DNA from: Mesorhizobium sp. WSM3626 | GTDB taxonomy: Bacteria > Pseudomonadota > Alphaproteobacteria > Rhizobiales > Rhizobiaceae | DNA length: 64,000 nucleotides | Assembly: GCF_000513935.1 (NCBI RefSeq) | Contig: NZ_AZUY01000005.1 | Location: 47,208-111,207 of the forward strand | Direction: 5' to 3' | Part shown: positions 35,301 to 44,845 of the stretch, piece by piece | Numbering within the stretch: position 1 is the stretch's first letter | How the letters are laid out: each line of letters opens with the position of its first letter | Position numbers and translations under genes: made by a program | The notes under the pieces: generated by a model | Database searches by the model: none | Told to the model about the DNA's origin: nothing | Seen by the model: the letters and a program-made list of their open reading frames with translations, nothing else

Positions 35301-36894
35301 GCCCATGGGAGTTCAAAGCGTGGACTGCGCCGGGAAACGCTGCCAACACCGCTGGCGGTGCTGTCAAGTCTTGATTTTCGCTCATACTATAAGCCATCGC
35401 GCCCAACGCGGCCTCTGGCGTCCATGAAAAACCTGCAGCAAGAAAATCTCGTCCTCGCACCTCTAAGAGCTGATCGAACAACCGACCGCTGGAAATCTCG
35501 CCTTCAATTCCTTCACCAGCAAGGACGATACTGGCGAAAAGCTGGAGATTGATCGGCACCGATAGGATGCTCCGCTCCTGGTCCGTAAAGCGCCGATCGC
35601 CCAGCCCAAGTTTACCCATTAGAGGCACTACCGCATCATCCCAACTGAGTGGTCGCAGGGTGATGGAGCGTGTGACAATGTTCTCAGATAGCGGCTTAAG
35701 GCGGCTGTCTCGTTCCAAATCATAAGAGCGGCAGGCGATAACCACTTTCATCCTCGGATAGAAATGCGACTCGCCCAATATGCGAAATAGCAATTCGCGA
35801 ATCCGGCCGGATCTTCCAGACGCCTCGCTGACCGCGTCGACTTGATCGACCACAAGCAAGCAGGATTTGTTTCCGTAGCGATTTCCGAGCAGTCCAACCG
35901 GACTCTCTGCTCGCCCCACAAGAGCCTCACCGATCTCGCCGACCGCATGACAGGAAAGGAAGCGGTCAATCCGAAAGGCCAATACGGGCCATCCCATTGC
36001 GCGAGCGCTTTCAATGGTCTTGTAGAGTGCCACGCTTTTTCCGCCACCGGCACCACCGGCCACCACTGTTATGTTATGGCCTTGATCCATCGCCAGCGTC
36101 ACGGCGTCGTCGACATCCGCAACCAGCAATTCACGGTTTGCTATGAGAGGTGGTAAGGAGGCCAAGTATTCGTCTGTCGCTTCGACAAATCTTGCGTCGA
36201 TACTCAAGTCAAAGCGCGCCTTCCAACCTATGCCAAGCTCATCAATCGCGGCACGGAAGCCATTGGTTGTGATAGTCTGTGTTAGTTTGGATATCAAAAA
36301 GCCCGATAAGCGATCGAGAACCTCTTCTACGTCAGACTCAAACAGAAGTGAGGCGATCCCACGGAATTCCCGGAGTATAGAATAATCTGATACGGTTTCG
36401 ACCTGACAACGCTTGAGCCAATCGAGTTCCGTCTCAGGATCGACCCGCCAGATCTCCACCAACTGCTTTCGCGCCTCGCGGTCCGAGTCCGAAATTCCGT
36501 CAACGAAGTCTCTTAGAGTCTCCGCAAGATGGGCCTTCTCAATCAGTGACTTAAGCACCGCAGCGGGATCTGCGGAGACGAATACACAACGGTTGGAAGG
36601 GTCGGTCAATTTTCTTGCAAACGCTTGTAGCACACCTTCAGCCTTGAGGGCTGTCATAGTCCAGCTGCCGGACGTCCGACGCCTTTTACACTGGTGCCAG
36701 AAATTCAGTCTATCTGCTGATAACCTAAATTCCAATCCTGCGGAATTCTCGTTGAATGGCTCAAGGCGAATCTCGTCGGCTTGACCACTTAATACCTTTA
36801 GAGCCTCTATCAGAGTCCAGTGTGCTTCATAGTCATTGCCAAGTTTATCTGAGACGCCTCCAACTAACATCGATGAAATTCCGCCGCCAGCCAT
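32353..36894 (-). CDS. Large nuclease-STAND ATPase-helical repeat protein, candidate Avs-like antiphage defence
   Basis: I do not recognise a named family, but the 1513-aa domain layout is clear. Residues ~10-110 look like a PD-(D/E)xK/Cap4 (DUF4297)-like nuclease: Glu45, Glu55 and a Gln68-x-Lys70 motif (FWHQCKRR). Residues ~250-600 are a P-loop ATPase of STAND/NACHT character: Walker A GGAGGGKS (280-287), Walker B CLLVVDQVD (345-353), and VVIACRSYDLERD as sensor. The remaining ~900 residues are helical, repeat-like and without other motifs, as in the sensor arms of Avs proteins. The DNA is clearly more AT-rich, with codon use unlike its neighbours, which suggests transfer. No partner gene is required for an Avs system. 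The start could instead be Met9 (36870). Confidence 0.7.
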   Translation of the reverse strand: MAGGGISSMLVGGVSDKLGNDYEAHWTLIEALKVLSGQADEIRLEPFNENSAGLEFRLSADRLNFWHQCKRRRTSGSWTMTALKAEGVLQAFARKLTDPSNRCVFVSADPAAVLKSLIEKAHLAETLRDFVDGISDSDREARKQLVEIWRVDPETELDWLKRCQVETVSDYSILREFRGIASLLFESDVEEVLDRLSGFLISKLTQTITTNGFRAAIDELGIGWKARFDLSIDARFVEATDEYLASLPPLIANRELLVADVDDAVTLAMDQGHNITVVAGGAGGGKSVALYKTIESARAMGWPVLAFRIDRFLSCHAVGEIGEALVGRAESPVGLLGNRYGNKSCLLVVDQVDAVSEASGRSGRIRELLFRILGESHFYPRMKVVIACRSYDLERDSRLKPLSENIVTRSITLRPLSWDDAVVPLMGKLGLGDRRFTDQERSILSVPINLQLFASIVLAGEGIEGEISSGRLFDQLLEVRGRDFLAAGFSWTPEAALGAMAYSMSENQDLTAPPAVLAAFPGAVHALNSHGLISAIGGKLQFAHESFFDHIFSRQFLATGQSVHSLLTSDEQRLFRRTQVRQIFSRLRDLAATRKYLSDLRQVMDGGDIRYIIKDAVAYWLADVNAPTREELAIVQPWIMSESPQRNLAKLVLHGRDWLPLVIGSGLAQSWINASDEIKELAFSVLRKGAPRHPRIAAAFIRSWWAGDNKRGAELIAWFNRLYPEEPIGELETLYGDLVAATSDGDVIEKLSGNFDLAAWTHKNKALGASILGFWLRRWMKAYPQKHPFSDAGEGQSTTHWLEEIVKHSPEAFLNAIVPPFANALRLDRDKAGRKDTLTIRLPIGTHDQHYVRFIAQALARIALENPDRASAYLDQIEPNGAVALYLHFVTIAANGQHLANRLLPLIQDEQAFKIGQSGGEWEPAASAAKAAFPYLSAKDCSAVEAIILSTRTELDWAGEYLRLSKENVDKFRRYDHPREYIIRILNTSGEHERAVLTTIGRAHLSPRALRRLEELDRKFKQRPPPEAYGIRGGWVQSPIPHDKAGFMTDPQWLSAMEHYKRDGRHRYERGRVIGGARELGSALQARAKNEPERFVRLLERMPLSLDAVYPEAILDGVRESSGEAALIARAIKAAVRWSSHSFNRAVSWTVNKHPSAAADTEILALLLKIAASGTASDTAVRTTGPSEQSTSVEELLRGDEDIYASGINQERGSAYEALASVLWDEETTLDDITALVERRVDEEPLASVLVCMLHTVNSIAKYDTERGISLLTRIADRDLSLMRSQGGHHLLQWISVSYPEQVAKIIRQLMASEHESLRVLGLFLESGTALNDDTASIAFLENTTHDTLRRRVAAFRGCGNISSDKIGDRAAQWLRLLVDDPEKLVRNELYHVNWGEVLDGDTDRVELARSYLNSAAFEDHSDNLVHALEERVDRFPGFAFEVLHRVLALYPVWAKNGRQGHYTTIHHLGRLLVELYRAVDDERERELLDLFDTYLARDMYDIRSEMSSYERQ

Positions 36895-37112
36895 GCCAGT
36901 TCTCTTAGTCCTCTACGTCGTTATCTGATGGTGACGACATGGTCTGACGATCTTTGCACCGGCAGCAGATATTGCAAGCCTTTCCGTAGTAATTTGAGTC
37001 CCGCAGAAACGCGGCTTGCAGAAAACCTGCTCGCGGAGGCCGTCGATCTCGCCGAGAACCATGAGGGCGACGCAGTAGGATCATCCTACCGCCGTGGACA
37101 ATCCCTGGCTGA
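36895..37112. other. Gap upstream of the nuclease-ATPase gene; one weak small open frame
   Basis: The half next to the ATPase gene is AT-rich; the half next to livM has normal composition, so the transfer boundary is probably near 37000. A minus-strand frame from an ATG at 37081 to a stop at 36905 would encode 58 aa with a CxxCCxC cluster and end 10 bp before the ATPase start. Its Arg-rich N-terminal half looks like shadow translation, so I do not call it a gene. Confidence 0.4.
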
Positions 37113-38105
37113 TCACCCCTTCCCCGCCCGCCCCAGCACCCGCGCGTAAACCTCCCCGACAATGCCGCGCCGAAACACCAGCACGCAGACCATGAAGATC
37201 AGGCCGGTGGCGATGGTCACCGGAAAACCTGAGGTGGCGAGGGTGTTTTCCAGACCGACGACGAGGCTGGCGCCGATGATCGGTCCGACCATGGTGCCGA
37301 TGCCGCCGAGAAGCGTCATCAGGATCACCTCGCCCGACATCTGCCAGGTGACGTCGGTGAGCGTGGCGAACTGGAAGACGATCGCCTTGAGCGAGCCGGC
37401 GAGCCCGGCCAGCGCCGCCGACATGACGAAGGCGCCGAGTTTGTAGCTGGCTACGGAATAGCCGAGCGAAATGGCGCGGTTCTCGTTTTCGCGGATCGAG
37501 CGCAGGATCATGCCGAAGGGCGAATTGACGATGCGCCAGATGGCGAAGACGCCGGCCAGGACCACGGCAAGCACGAAATAATAGATGTTCATCGGGGCGT
37601 TGAGGTCGAGGACGCCGAACAGGACGCCGCGCGGCACGCCCTGGATGCCGTCCTCGCCTTGCGTGAACGGCGCCTGCACGCAGAAGAAGAAGAACATCTG
37701 CGACAGCGCCAGCGTGATCATGGCGAAATAGATGCCTTGCCGGCGAATGGCGAAGAAGCCCATGACGAGGCCGAGCAGTGCGGCGCCCGCCATGCCGAGC
37801 AGAATGCCGGCTTCCGGCGGCCAGCCCCAGACCTTGACGGCATGCGCGGTGAAGTAGGCGGCGCCGCCGAAGAAGGTGGCGTGGCCGAAGGACAAGAGGC
37901 CGGTGTAGCCGAGCAGGAGATTGAAGGCGCAGGCAAACAGCGCGAAACACAGCATCTTCATCAGGAAGATCGGGTAGACGAAGAACGGGGCTGCCAGCAG
38001 CGCCAGTATGCCGAGCCCGACCAGCACCCATTCGAGCCTTGGCGAGGGATTGGCCGATGCCTCGCGAAGTGTCAGCTCGGCCATGTCGGATGTTTCTTCC
38101 GCCAT
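37113..38105 (-). CDS. livM: Branched-chain amino acid-type ABC transporter permease
   Basis: This inner-membrane permease of 330 aa has a ~25-residue cytoplasmic N-tail, then many hydrophobic helices. The LivM signature LLLGYTGLLSFGHATFFGGAAYFTA is at about 65-85, and the C-terminal coupling region is LLGGIGTMVGPIIGASLVV. It is the last gene of the five-gene transporter operon and follows livH by 1 bp. The ligand class (branched-chain amino acids, amides, urea or aromatics) is set by the binding protein and is not known. Confidence 0.9.
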   Translation of the reverse strand: MAEETSDMAELTLREASANPSPRLEWVLVGLGILALLAAPFFVYPIFLMKMLCFALFACAFNLLLGYTGLLSFGHATFFGGAAYFTAHAVKVWGWPPEAGILLGMAGAALLGLVMGFFAIRRQGIYFAMITLALSQMFFFFCVQAPFTQGEDGIQGVPRGVLFGVLDLNAPMNIYYFVLAVVLAGVFAIWRIVNSPFGMILRSIRENENRAISLGYSVASYKLGAFVMSAALAGLAGSLKAIVFQFATLTDVTWQMSGEVILMTLLGGIGTMVGPIIGASLVVGLENTLATSGFPVTIATGLIFMVCVLVFRRGIVGEVYARVLGRAGKG

Positions 38106-38106
38106 G

Positions 38107-39009
38107 TCAGGCGTCCCTTCCGAACAGGCCGGCCGGCCGGACCAAAAGCACGATCGCCATGATGACGAAGACCACCAGGTTGGAGGCCTCGGGGTAAAAA
38201 ACCTTGGTCAGGCCTTCGGCGAGGCCAAGCATGTAGCCGGTGACGATGGCGCCGAGGATCGATCCCATGCCGCCGACCACGACCACCGCGAAGACGACGA
38301 TGATGAGATCCGATCCCATCAGCGGGCTGACCTGATAGATGGGTGCTGCCAGGATGCCGGCGAGCCCGGCGAGCGCGGAGCCAAGGCCGTAGGTGAGGGT
38401 CAAAAGCAACGGCACGTTGACGCCGAAGGCCTGGACAAGACGGGGATTCTCGGTTGCCGCGCGCAGATAGGAACCGAGCCTGGTCTTCTCGATCAGCGCC
38501 CAGGTTCCGAAGCAGACGACCAGCGAGGCGACCACGACCCAGCCGCGATAAATGGGCAGGAACATGAAACCGAGATTGGTGCCCCCGGCCAGCAGCGGCG
38601 GCACGGCGTAGGGGTTTCCCGACACGCCGTAATAGTAGCGGAAGATGCCTTCGAGCACGAGCGCGAGGCCGAAGGTGAAGAGCAGGCCGTAGAGCGGATC
38701 GGTGTCGTAGAGCCGCGACAGCGCCAGGCGCTCGACCACGACGCCGAACAGGCCGACGATCAGCGGCGCCAGGATCAGCGCCGGCCAATAGCCGATGCCG
38801 AGATGGGTGAACAGGAGATAGCCGACGAAGGCGCCCAGCATATATTGCGCGCCATGGGCGAAATTGATGACGCGCAGCAGGCCGAAAATCACGGCCAGGC
38901 CGAGGCTCAGCATGGCGTAGAAGGAGCCATTGATCAGGCCGACCAGCAATTGGCCAAGCAATGCCTGGACGGGGATGCCGAAGATCATCGTCATGGCGTC
39001 ATCATACAC
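38107..39009 (-). CDS. livH: Branched-chain amino acid-type ABC transporter permease
   Basis: This 300-aa permease is the partner of LivM. Features are LLVGLINGSFYAMLSLGLAVIFGLLRVINFAHGAQYMLGAF near the N-terminus, characteristic of LivH, and VVVGGMGSILGAIVTGYMLGL near the C-terminus. The start at 39009 overlaps the livF stop by 8 bp. A Met five codons later (MTMIFG) is an alternative start. Confidence 0.9.
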   Translation of the reverse strand: MYDDAMTMIFGIPVQALLGQLLVGLINGSFYAMLSLGLAVIFGLLRVINFAHGAQYMLGAFVGYLLFTHLGIGYWPALILAPLIVGLFGVVVERLALSRLYDTDPLYGLLFTFGLALVLEGIFRYYYGVSGNPYAVPPLLAGGTNLGFMFLPIYRGWVVVASLVVCFGTWALIEKTRLGSYLRAATENPRLVQAFGVNVPLLLTLTYGLGSALAGLAGILAAPIYQVSPLMGSDLIIVVFAVVVVGGMGSILGAIVTGYMLGLAEGLTKVFYPEASNLVVFVIMAIVLLVRPAGLFGRDA

Positions 39010-39712
39010 CCAGAATTTCGTGGAGCAGCGCCATGCGGTCCGCCAGTTCGCCGGTGGGGAAACCGGCCACGACCTTGCCGTGCTCCATCAGGTAGAAACG
39101 GTCGGCGACACGGCTGGCGAAGCGGAAATTCTGCTCGACCAGCAGGATGGTCATACCCCGCTGCTTCAACGTCGCCAGCAGCTCGCCGATGCGCTGGACG
39201 ATGACCGGCGCGAGACCCTCGGTCGGTTCGTCCAGGAGCAGCATCTTGACGCCGGTCCGCAGCATGCGCGCGATCCCCAGCATCTGCTGTTCGCCGCCCG
39301 ACAGCCGCGTGCCCGGGCTGTTGCGCCGCTCCTTCAGATTGGGGAAGAGATCGAAGATTTCCTCGACGCTCATGCCGCCCGGGGCAACGACAGGCGGCAG
39401 CACCAGGTTCTCGTCGACGGTCAGCGTCGAGAAGATGCCGCGTTCCTCCGGCACGAAGCCGATGCCCTGGTGCGCGGTGCGGTGCAGCGGCAGCCGCATC
39501 AGGTCGGCGCCGTCGAAAACGACCTTCCCGGTTCGCCGGCGGATCAATCCCATGATGGCGCGCAATGTCGTCGTCTTGCCGACGCCGTTGCGGCCGAGCA
39601 AGGTCACGGTTTCGCCGGCAAACACTTCGAGGTCGACGCCGTGCAACGCATGGCCCTCGCCATACCAGGCGTTGAGACCGCGGACCGCGAGCAGGGGCGA
39701 AGCGCTAGTCAT
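39002..39712 (-). CDS. livF: Branched-chain amino acid-type ABC transporter ATPase
   Basis: This 236-aa ATPase has Walker A GRNGVGKTTTL, signature LSGGEQQMLGIARML and Walker B MLLLDEPTEGLAP followed by LVEQN, the LivF form. It overlaps livG by 8 bp upstream and livH by 8 bp downstream, so the genes are tightly coupled. Confidence 0.91.
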   Translation of the reverse strand: MTSASPLLAVRGLNAWYGEGHALHGVDLEVFAGETVTLLGRNGVGKTTTLRAIMGLIRRRTGKVVFDGADLMRLPLHRTAHQGIGFVPEERGIFSTLTVDENLVLPPVVAPGGMSVEEIFDLFPNLKERRNSPGTRLSGGEQQMLGIARMLRTGVKMLLLDEPTEGLAPVIVQRIGELLATLKQRGMTILLVEQNFRFASRVADRFYLMEHGKVVAGFPTGELADRMALLHEILGV

Positions 39713-40484
39713 CGGCGGTGCCCATATAGGCCACCTTGACGCGTTCGTCGCGGCTGACGGTGGCGTAATCGCCGGCCGCGAGCACCTCGCCGCGCTGCAT
39801 CACCGTTATCCAGTCGCAGAGATCGGCGACAACCGTCAGATTGTGCTCGACCATCAATACCGCGCGGTCGCTCGCCACCGACCGGATGAGGGCGGAAACC
39901 GTGGCCACGTCCTCATGGCCCATCCCGGCCATCGGCTCGTCCAGCAGCAGCACTTTCGGATCCAGCGCCAGCGTCGTGGCGATCTCGAGCACGCGCTTCC
40001 TGCCATAGGAAAGATCGCCTGCCAGCCTGTTCGTGGCATCGTCGAGGCCGACGGAACGCAGGAGCTCCAGGGCGCGCGGCGTCAACCGGTCGAGCGCCGC
40101 CAGCGAGCGCCAGAACTGGACGCCGAGCCCCGCCGGCCGCTGCAGCGCGACGCGCACATTGTCGAGCACGCTGAGGTGCGGAAAGATCGCCGATATCTGG
40201 AACGAGCGCACCAGCCCCATCCGCGCCACCCTGGCCGGCGACGTGCGGGTGATGTCGTGCCCAAGCAGCTCGATCCTGCCGCTGGTCGGCGCCAGGAATT
40301 TGGTCAGCAGGTTGAAAACGGTGGTCTTGCCGGCGCCGTTGGGTCCGATCAAGGCATGGATGTTGCCATGGCGGACATCGAGGTCGACATTCTTGACCGC
40401 GACAAAGCCGGCAAAGTCACGCCGCAGGCCGCGGGCGGAAAGCACGACCCGCGGCTCTTCCGCGTTCAGGTCAGGCGGCACCAT
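39705..40484 (-). CDS. livG: Branched-chain amino acid-type ABC transporter ATPase
   Basis: This 259-aa ATPase has Walker A GPNGAGKTTVFNLLT, Walker B VLLLDEPMAGM and LMVEHNLTVVADLCD, typical of LivG. In the signature region LSYGRKRVLEIA replaces the usual LSGGQ, as is common in LivG (LSYGxxRxLEIA). The frame is open to 40586, but that would overlap the binding-protein gene by about 90 bp, so the ATG ending at 40484 (MVPPDLNA) is chosen. Confidence 0.9.
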   Translation of the reverse strand: MVPPDLNAEEPRVVLSARGLRRDFAGFVAVKNVDLDVRHGNIHALIGPNGAGKTTVFNLLTKFLAPTSGRIELLGHDITRTSPARVARMGLVRSFQISAIFPHLSVLDNVRVALQRPAGLGVQFWRSLAALDRLTPRALELLRSVGLDDATNRLAGDLSYGRKRVLEIATTLALDPKVLLLDEPMAGMGHEDVATVSALIRSVASDRAVLMVEHNLTVVADLCDWITVMQRGEVLAAGDYATVSRDERVKVAYMGTADD

Positions 40485-40495
40485 GGCCGCGCCGG

Positions 40496-41698
40496 TCACT
40501 GGGCGGCCGTCGGACAGCCGCTGTCCTTCTCGCTGAGGAAGGCTTCCTTGCCGGGAATGGTGGCGAGGTATTTGTAATAGTCCCAATCCTTGGTGCTCTC
40601 GCTGGGCGCCTTGACCTGGTAGAGATACATGTCGTGGACCATGTTGCCGTCGGCCTGGACCTTGCCGCCGGTGATGACGGCGTCGTCCACCGGCAGCGAA
40701 TGGAGTTGCTTGGCGACCGCTTCGGTCTCGTCGGTGCCGGCCTTGTCGATCGCCTTCAAATACTGCGTCACCGCCGAATAGGTCGCGGCCTGGATCATGT
40801 TCGGCATGCGGTTGGTGCGCTTGAAGAAGCGCTGCCCGAATTCGCGGCTCTTGTCGTCGCGGTCCCAGTAATAGCCCTCGGTCAGCACGACGCCTTGCGC
40901 TGCCTGCAGGCCGAGCCCATGCACTTCGGCCAGCGTGAACAGCAGCGCGGCCAGGCGCTGGCCGCCCTGCACGATGCCGAACTCGGCTGCCTGCTTGATG
41001 GAATTGGAGGTGTCGAGGCCGGCATTGGCGAGCCCGATGACCTTGGCGCCCGACGATTGCGCCTGCAGCAGGAAGGACGAATAGTCGGTCGCGCCGAGGG
41101 GATAACGCACCTCGCCCAGCACCTTGCCGCCATGGCTCTCGACGAATTTGGCGGTCTGCTCCTTCAGCGAATAGCCGAAGGCATAGTCGACGGTGACGAA
41201 GAACCAGCTGTCGCCGCCCTGCTGCACGAGGGAGCCGCCGGTGCCCACAGCCTGCGAATGGGTGTCATAGGCCCAGTGGAAGCCGTAGGGCGAGCACTGC
41301 TTGCCGGTGAGGTCGGTGGTCGCCGCACCGGTGACGATGTCGATCTTCTTCTTTTCCTTGGAAATCCCCTGCACGGCGAGCGCGACCGAAGAGGTCGTCA
41401 GCTCCATGATGGCATCGACCTGTTCGGTGTCATACCACTGCCGCGCGATGTTGGAGGCGATATCGGGCTTGTTCTGGTGGTCGGCGCTGATGATCTCGAC
41501 CGGCGCGCCCTGGACCTTGCCGCCGAAATCCTCGACCGCCATCTTGGCCGCCTCGACCGACCATTTGCCGCCGAAATCGGCATAGACGCCGGATTGGTCG
41601 TTGAGGATGCCGATCTTGACCTTGCCATCGGAAATCTCGGCGGCCGAGGCGGTGGTGGCCGCAAGGAGCGCGGCGGAAACGACATAGCATAGCTTCAT
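40496..41698 (-). CDS. Branched-chain amino acid/amide-type ABC substrate-binding protein
   Basis: This periplasmic binding protein of 400 aa belongs to the LivJ-like family. The Sec signal is MKLCYVVSAALLAATTASAA and the mature start is ISDGKVKIGILNDQSGVYAD, followed by VEAAKMAVEDFGG. The start at 41698 is preceded by a gggaggaa ribosome site; an upstream frame extension adds 22 non-signal residues. It is the first gene of the liv operon. The ligand is unknown. The next operon upstream handles amides, which makes an amide or amino acid plausible. Confidence 0.88.
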   Translation of the reverse strand: MKLCYVVSAALLAATTASAAEISDGKVKIGILNDQSGVYADFGGKWSVEAAKMAVEDFGGKVQGAPVEIISADHQNKPDIASNIARQWYDTEQVDAIMELTTSSVALAVQGISKEKKKIDIVTGAATTDLTGKQCSPYGFHWAYDTHSQAVGTGGSLVQQGGDSWFFVTVDYAFGYSLKEQTAKFVESHGGKVLGEVRYPLGATDYSSFLLQAQSSGAKVIGLANAGLDTSNSIKQAAEFGIVQGGQRLAALLFTLAEVHGLGLQAAQGVVLTEGYYWDRDDKSREFGQRFFKRTNRMPNMIQAATYSAVTQYLKAIDKAGTDETEAVAKQLHSLPVDDAVITGGKVQADGNMVHDMYLYQVKAPSESTKDWDYYKYLATIPGKEAFLSEKDSGCPTAAQ

Positions 41699-41931
41699 GA
41701 GTCTACTTCCTCCCAGTGTGGATGAATCCGGCCGCCCCCTACGGTCGTCATCCGCAAGCACCAAGGAACATTAGGAAAATCAGGCGGAAGGGCAAGGGGC
41801 GGCCGCGGATTTCATGACGGCAAGGCCGACCCGATAGCGTGACGCCAGCGGGAAAGCTCAGGACGGGACACGAACATGTGAAGCTCGATCGGGAGCACGC
41901 CGGGCTTGTTTGAACCACATCCCGGGCAGCT

Positions 41932-43692
<1,761 letters not shown>

Positions 43693-43721
43693 TGCGAGGA
43701 CAGGATTCTGAGAAGTTTGTT

Positions 43722-43887
43722 GCGGCACGCCCCCCTCTGTCCTGCCGGACATCTCCCCCTCAAGGGGGGAGATTGGCAGCTTCGCCGACTCGCCCTCTTG
43801 ATGACGATGATGGTTGGCGAAGACCGAGGTGACATCCGATCTCCCCCCTTGAGGGGGAGATGCCCGGCAGGGCAGAGGGGGGTGCGG
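43722..43887. repeat. Palindromic repeat, copy C, inside an operon
   Basis: This copy has arms as in copies A and B and shares copy B's centre (ggttggcgaa.accgag, then gacatccgatctcc). It sits between the formamidase gene and the fused ATPase gene of one operon. Read in frame it would give a peptide with [14 protein letters not shown], a false N-terminal extension of the ATPase. Confidence 0.9.
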
Positions 43888-43900
43888 CGCTGACGCAACC

Positions 43901-44845
43901 TCATTCAAACACGCAACGGGGGAAATAGAACGACACCACCCAGTTCGGCATGTCGACGATCTCGCTGATCCTGAGATCGCCGCAGACCGAGGCCAGCATG
44001 TAGGCTTCGACCGGGTCGATTTGATAGCGGCCCGCTATCAAATCGACCATCTGCGCGACCGCTTCCTTCGCGCCAGTCATCAGGTCCGGACCGATCCCCG
44101 TCGTCACCTCATAACCCTTGGCATCGAGATGCCTGGTCACCGGCCCCGGCGTGGTGAAGCGCGGCGTCTTCAGCCGGGCATCTTTCACCAAATCGAGCTT
44201 GAGCACCACGTCCATCGGGCTTTCGATCGCCGTGCCGCAAACCTCGCCGTCGCCTTGCGCGGCGTGGGTGTCGCCGACCGAGAACAGCGCGCCCGCCACC
44301 TCCACCGGCAGATAGAGCGTGGTGCCGGCGGCGAGATCGCGGATGTCGAGATTGCCGCCGACGCGACGCGGCGGCACCACCGAGTGGTGTCCCATCTCGG
44401 CCAGCGCATTGCCGATCGTGCCGGCGAATGGTTTCAGCGGCACGCGGGCGTTTTTGCCGAACAATGCCGGTTCGAGCGAGACGGCGTCGTATTTCCAGAC
44501 GTTCAGCGCCGGCTCCTTGAAGTCGTCGGCGAGCAGGCCGAAACCCGGAATGTTCGCCGTCCAGCCGAAGCCGGACGGTTTGAACATCTCGATCGTCACC
44601 TTCAGCGCGTCGCCCGGCTCGGCACCCTCGACGAAGACCGGCCCGGTGACCGGATTGATCTGGCCAAAGTCGAGCTTGGCAATGTCGGCGGCGGTGCTAT
44701 CCGGCTTCAGCTGGCCACCGCCGGCATCCAGGCACTGGAACTCGATGGTCGAGCCGGGCGCCACACGCTCAGCCGGGACAAACGAATTGTCCCAGCCGAA
44801 ATGGTGATGGCGCCCGTGGAGGGTGTAGTCGCAGTTATTGCACAT
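43901..44845 (-). CDS. fmdA: Acetamidase/formamidase family amidohydrolase
   Basis: This 314-aa enzyme of the FmdA/AmdA family hydrolyses formamide, acetamide or a related short amide to ammonia and the acid. Family features are [24 protein letters not shown] near the start, [45 protein letters not shown] (metal/active-site region) and [18 protein letters not shown] at the end. It overlaps the upstream binding-protein gene by 11 bp. Placement behind AmiC/AmiR and an ABC importer indicates that the imported compound, or its breakdown product, is an amide. Confidence 0.88.
   Translation of the reverse strand: MCNNCDYTLHGRHHHFGWDNSFVPAERVAPGSTIEFQCLDAGGGQLKPDSTAADIAKLDFGQINPVTGPVFVEGAEPGDALKVTIEMFKPSGFGWTANIPGFGLLADDFKEPALNVWKYDAVSLEPALFGKNARVPLKPFAGTIGNALAEMGHHSVVPPRRVGGNLDIRDLAAGTTLYLPVEVAGALFSVGDTHAAQGDGEVCGTAIESPMDVVLKLDLVKDARLKTPRFTTPGPVTRHLDAKGYEVTTGIGPDLMTGAKEAVAQMVDLIAGRYQIDPVEAYMLASVCGDLRISEIVDMPNWVVSFYFPRCVFE

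Noticed and set aside
36905..37081. 58-aa frame with a CxxCCxC cluster just upstream of the nuclease-ATPase gene
   Set aside because: The Arg-rich N-terminal half looks like non-coding translation, the frame straddles the composition boundary, and there is no good ribosome site.
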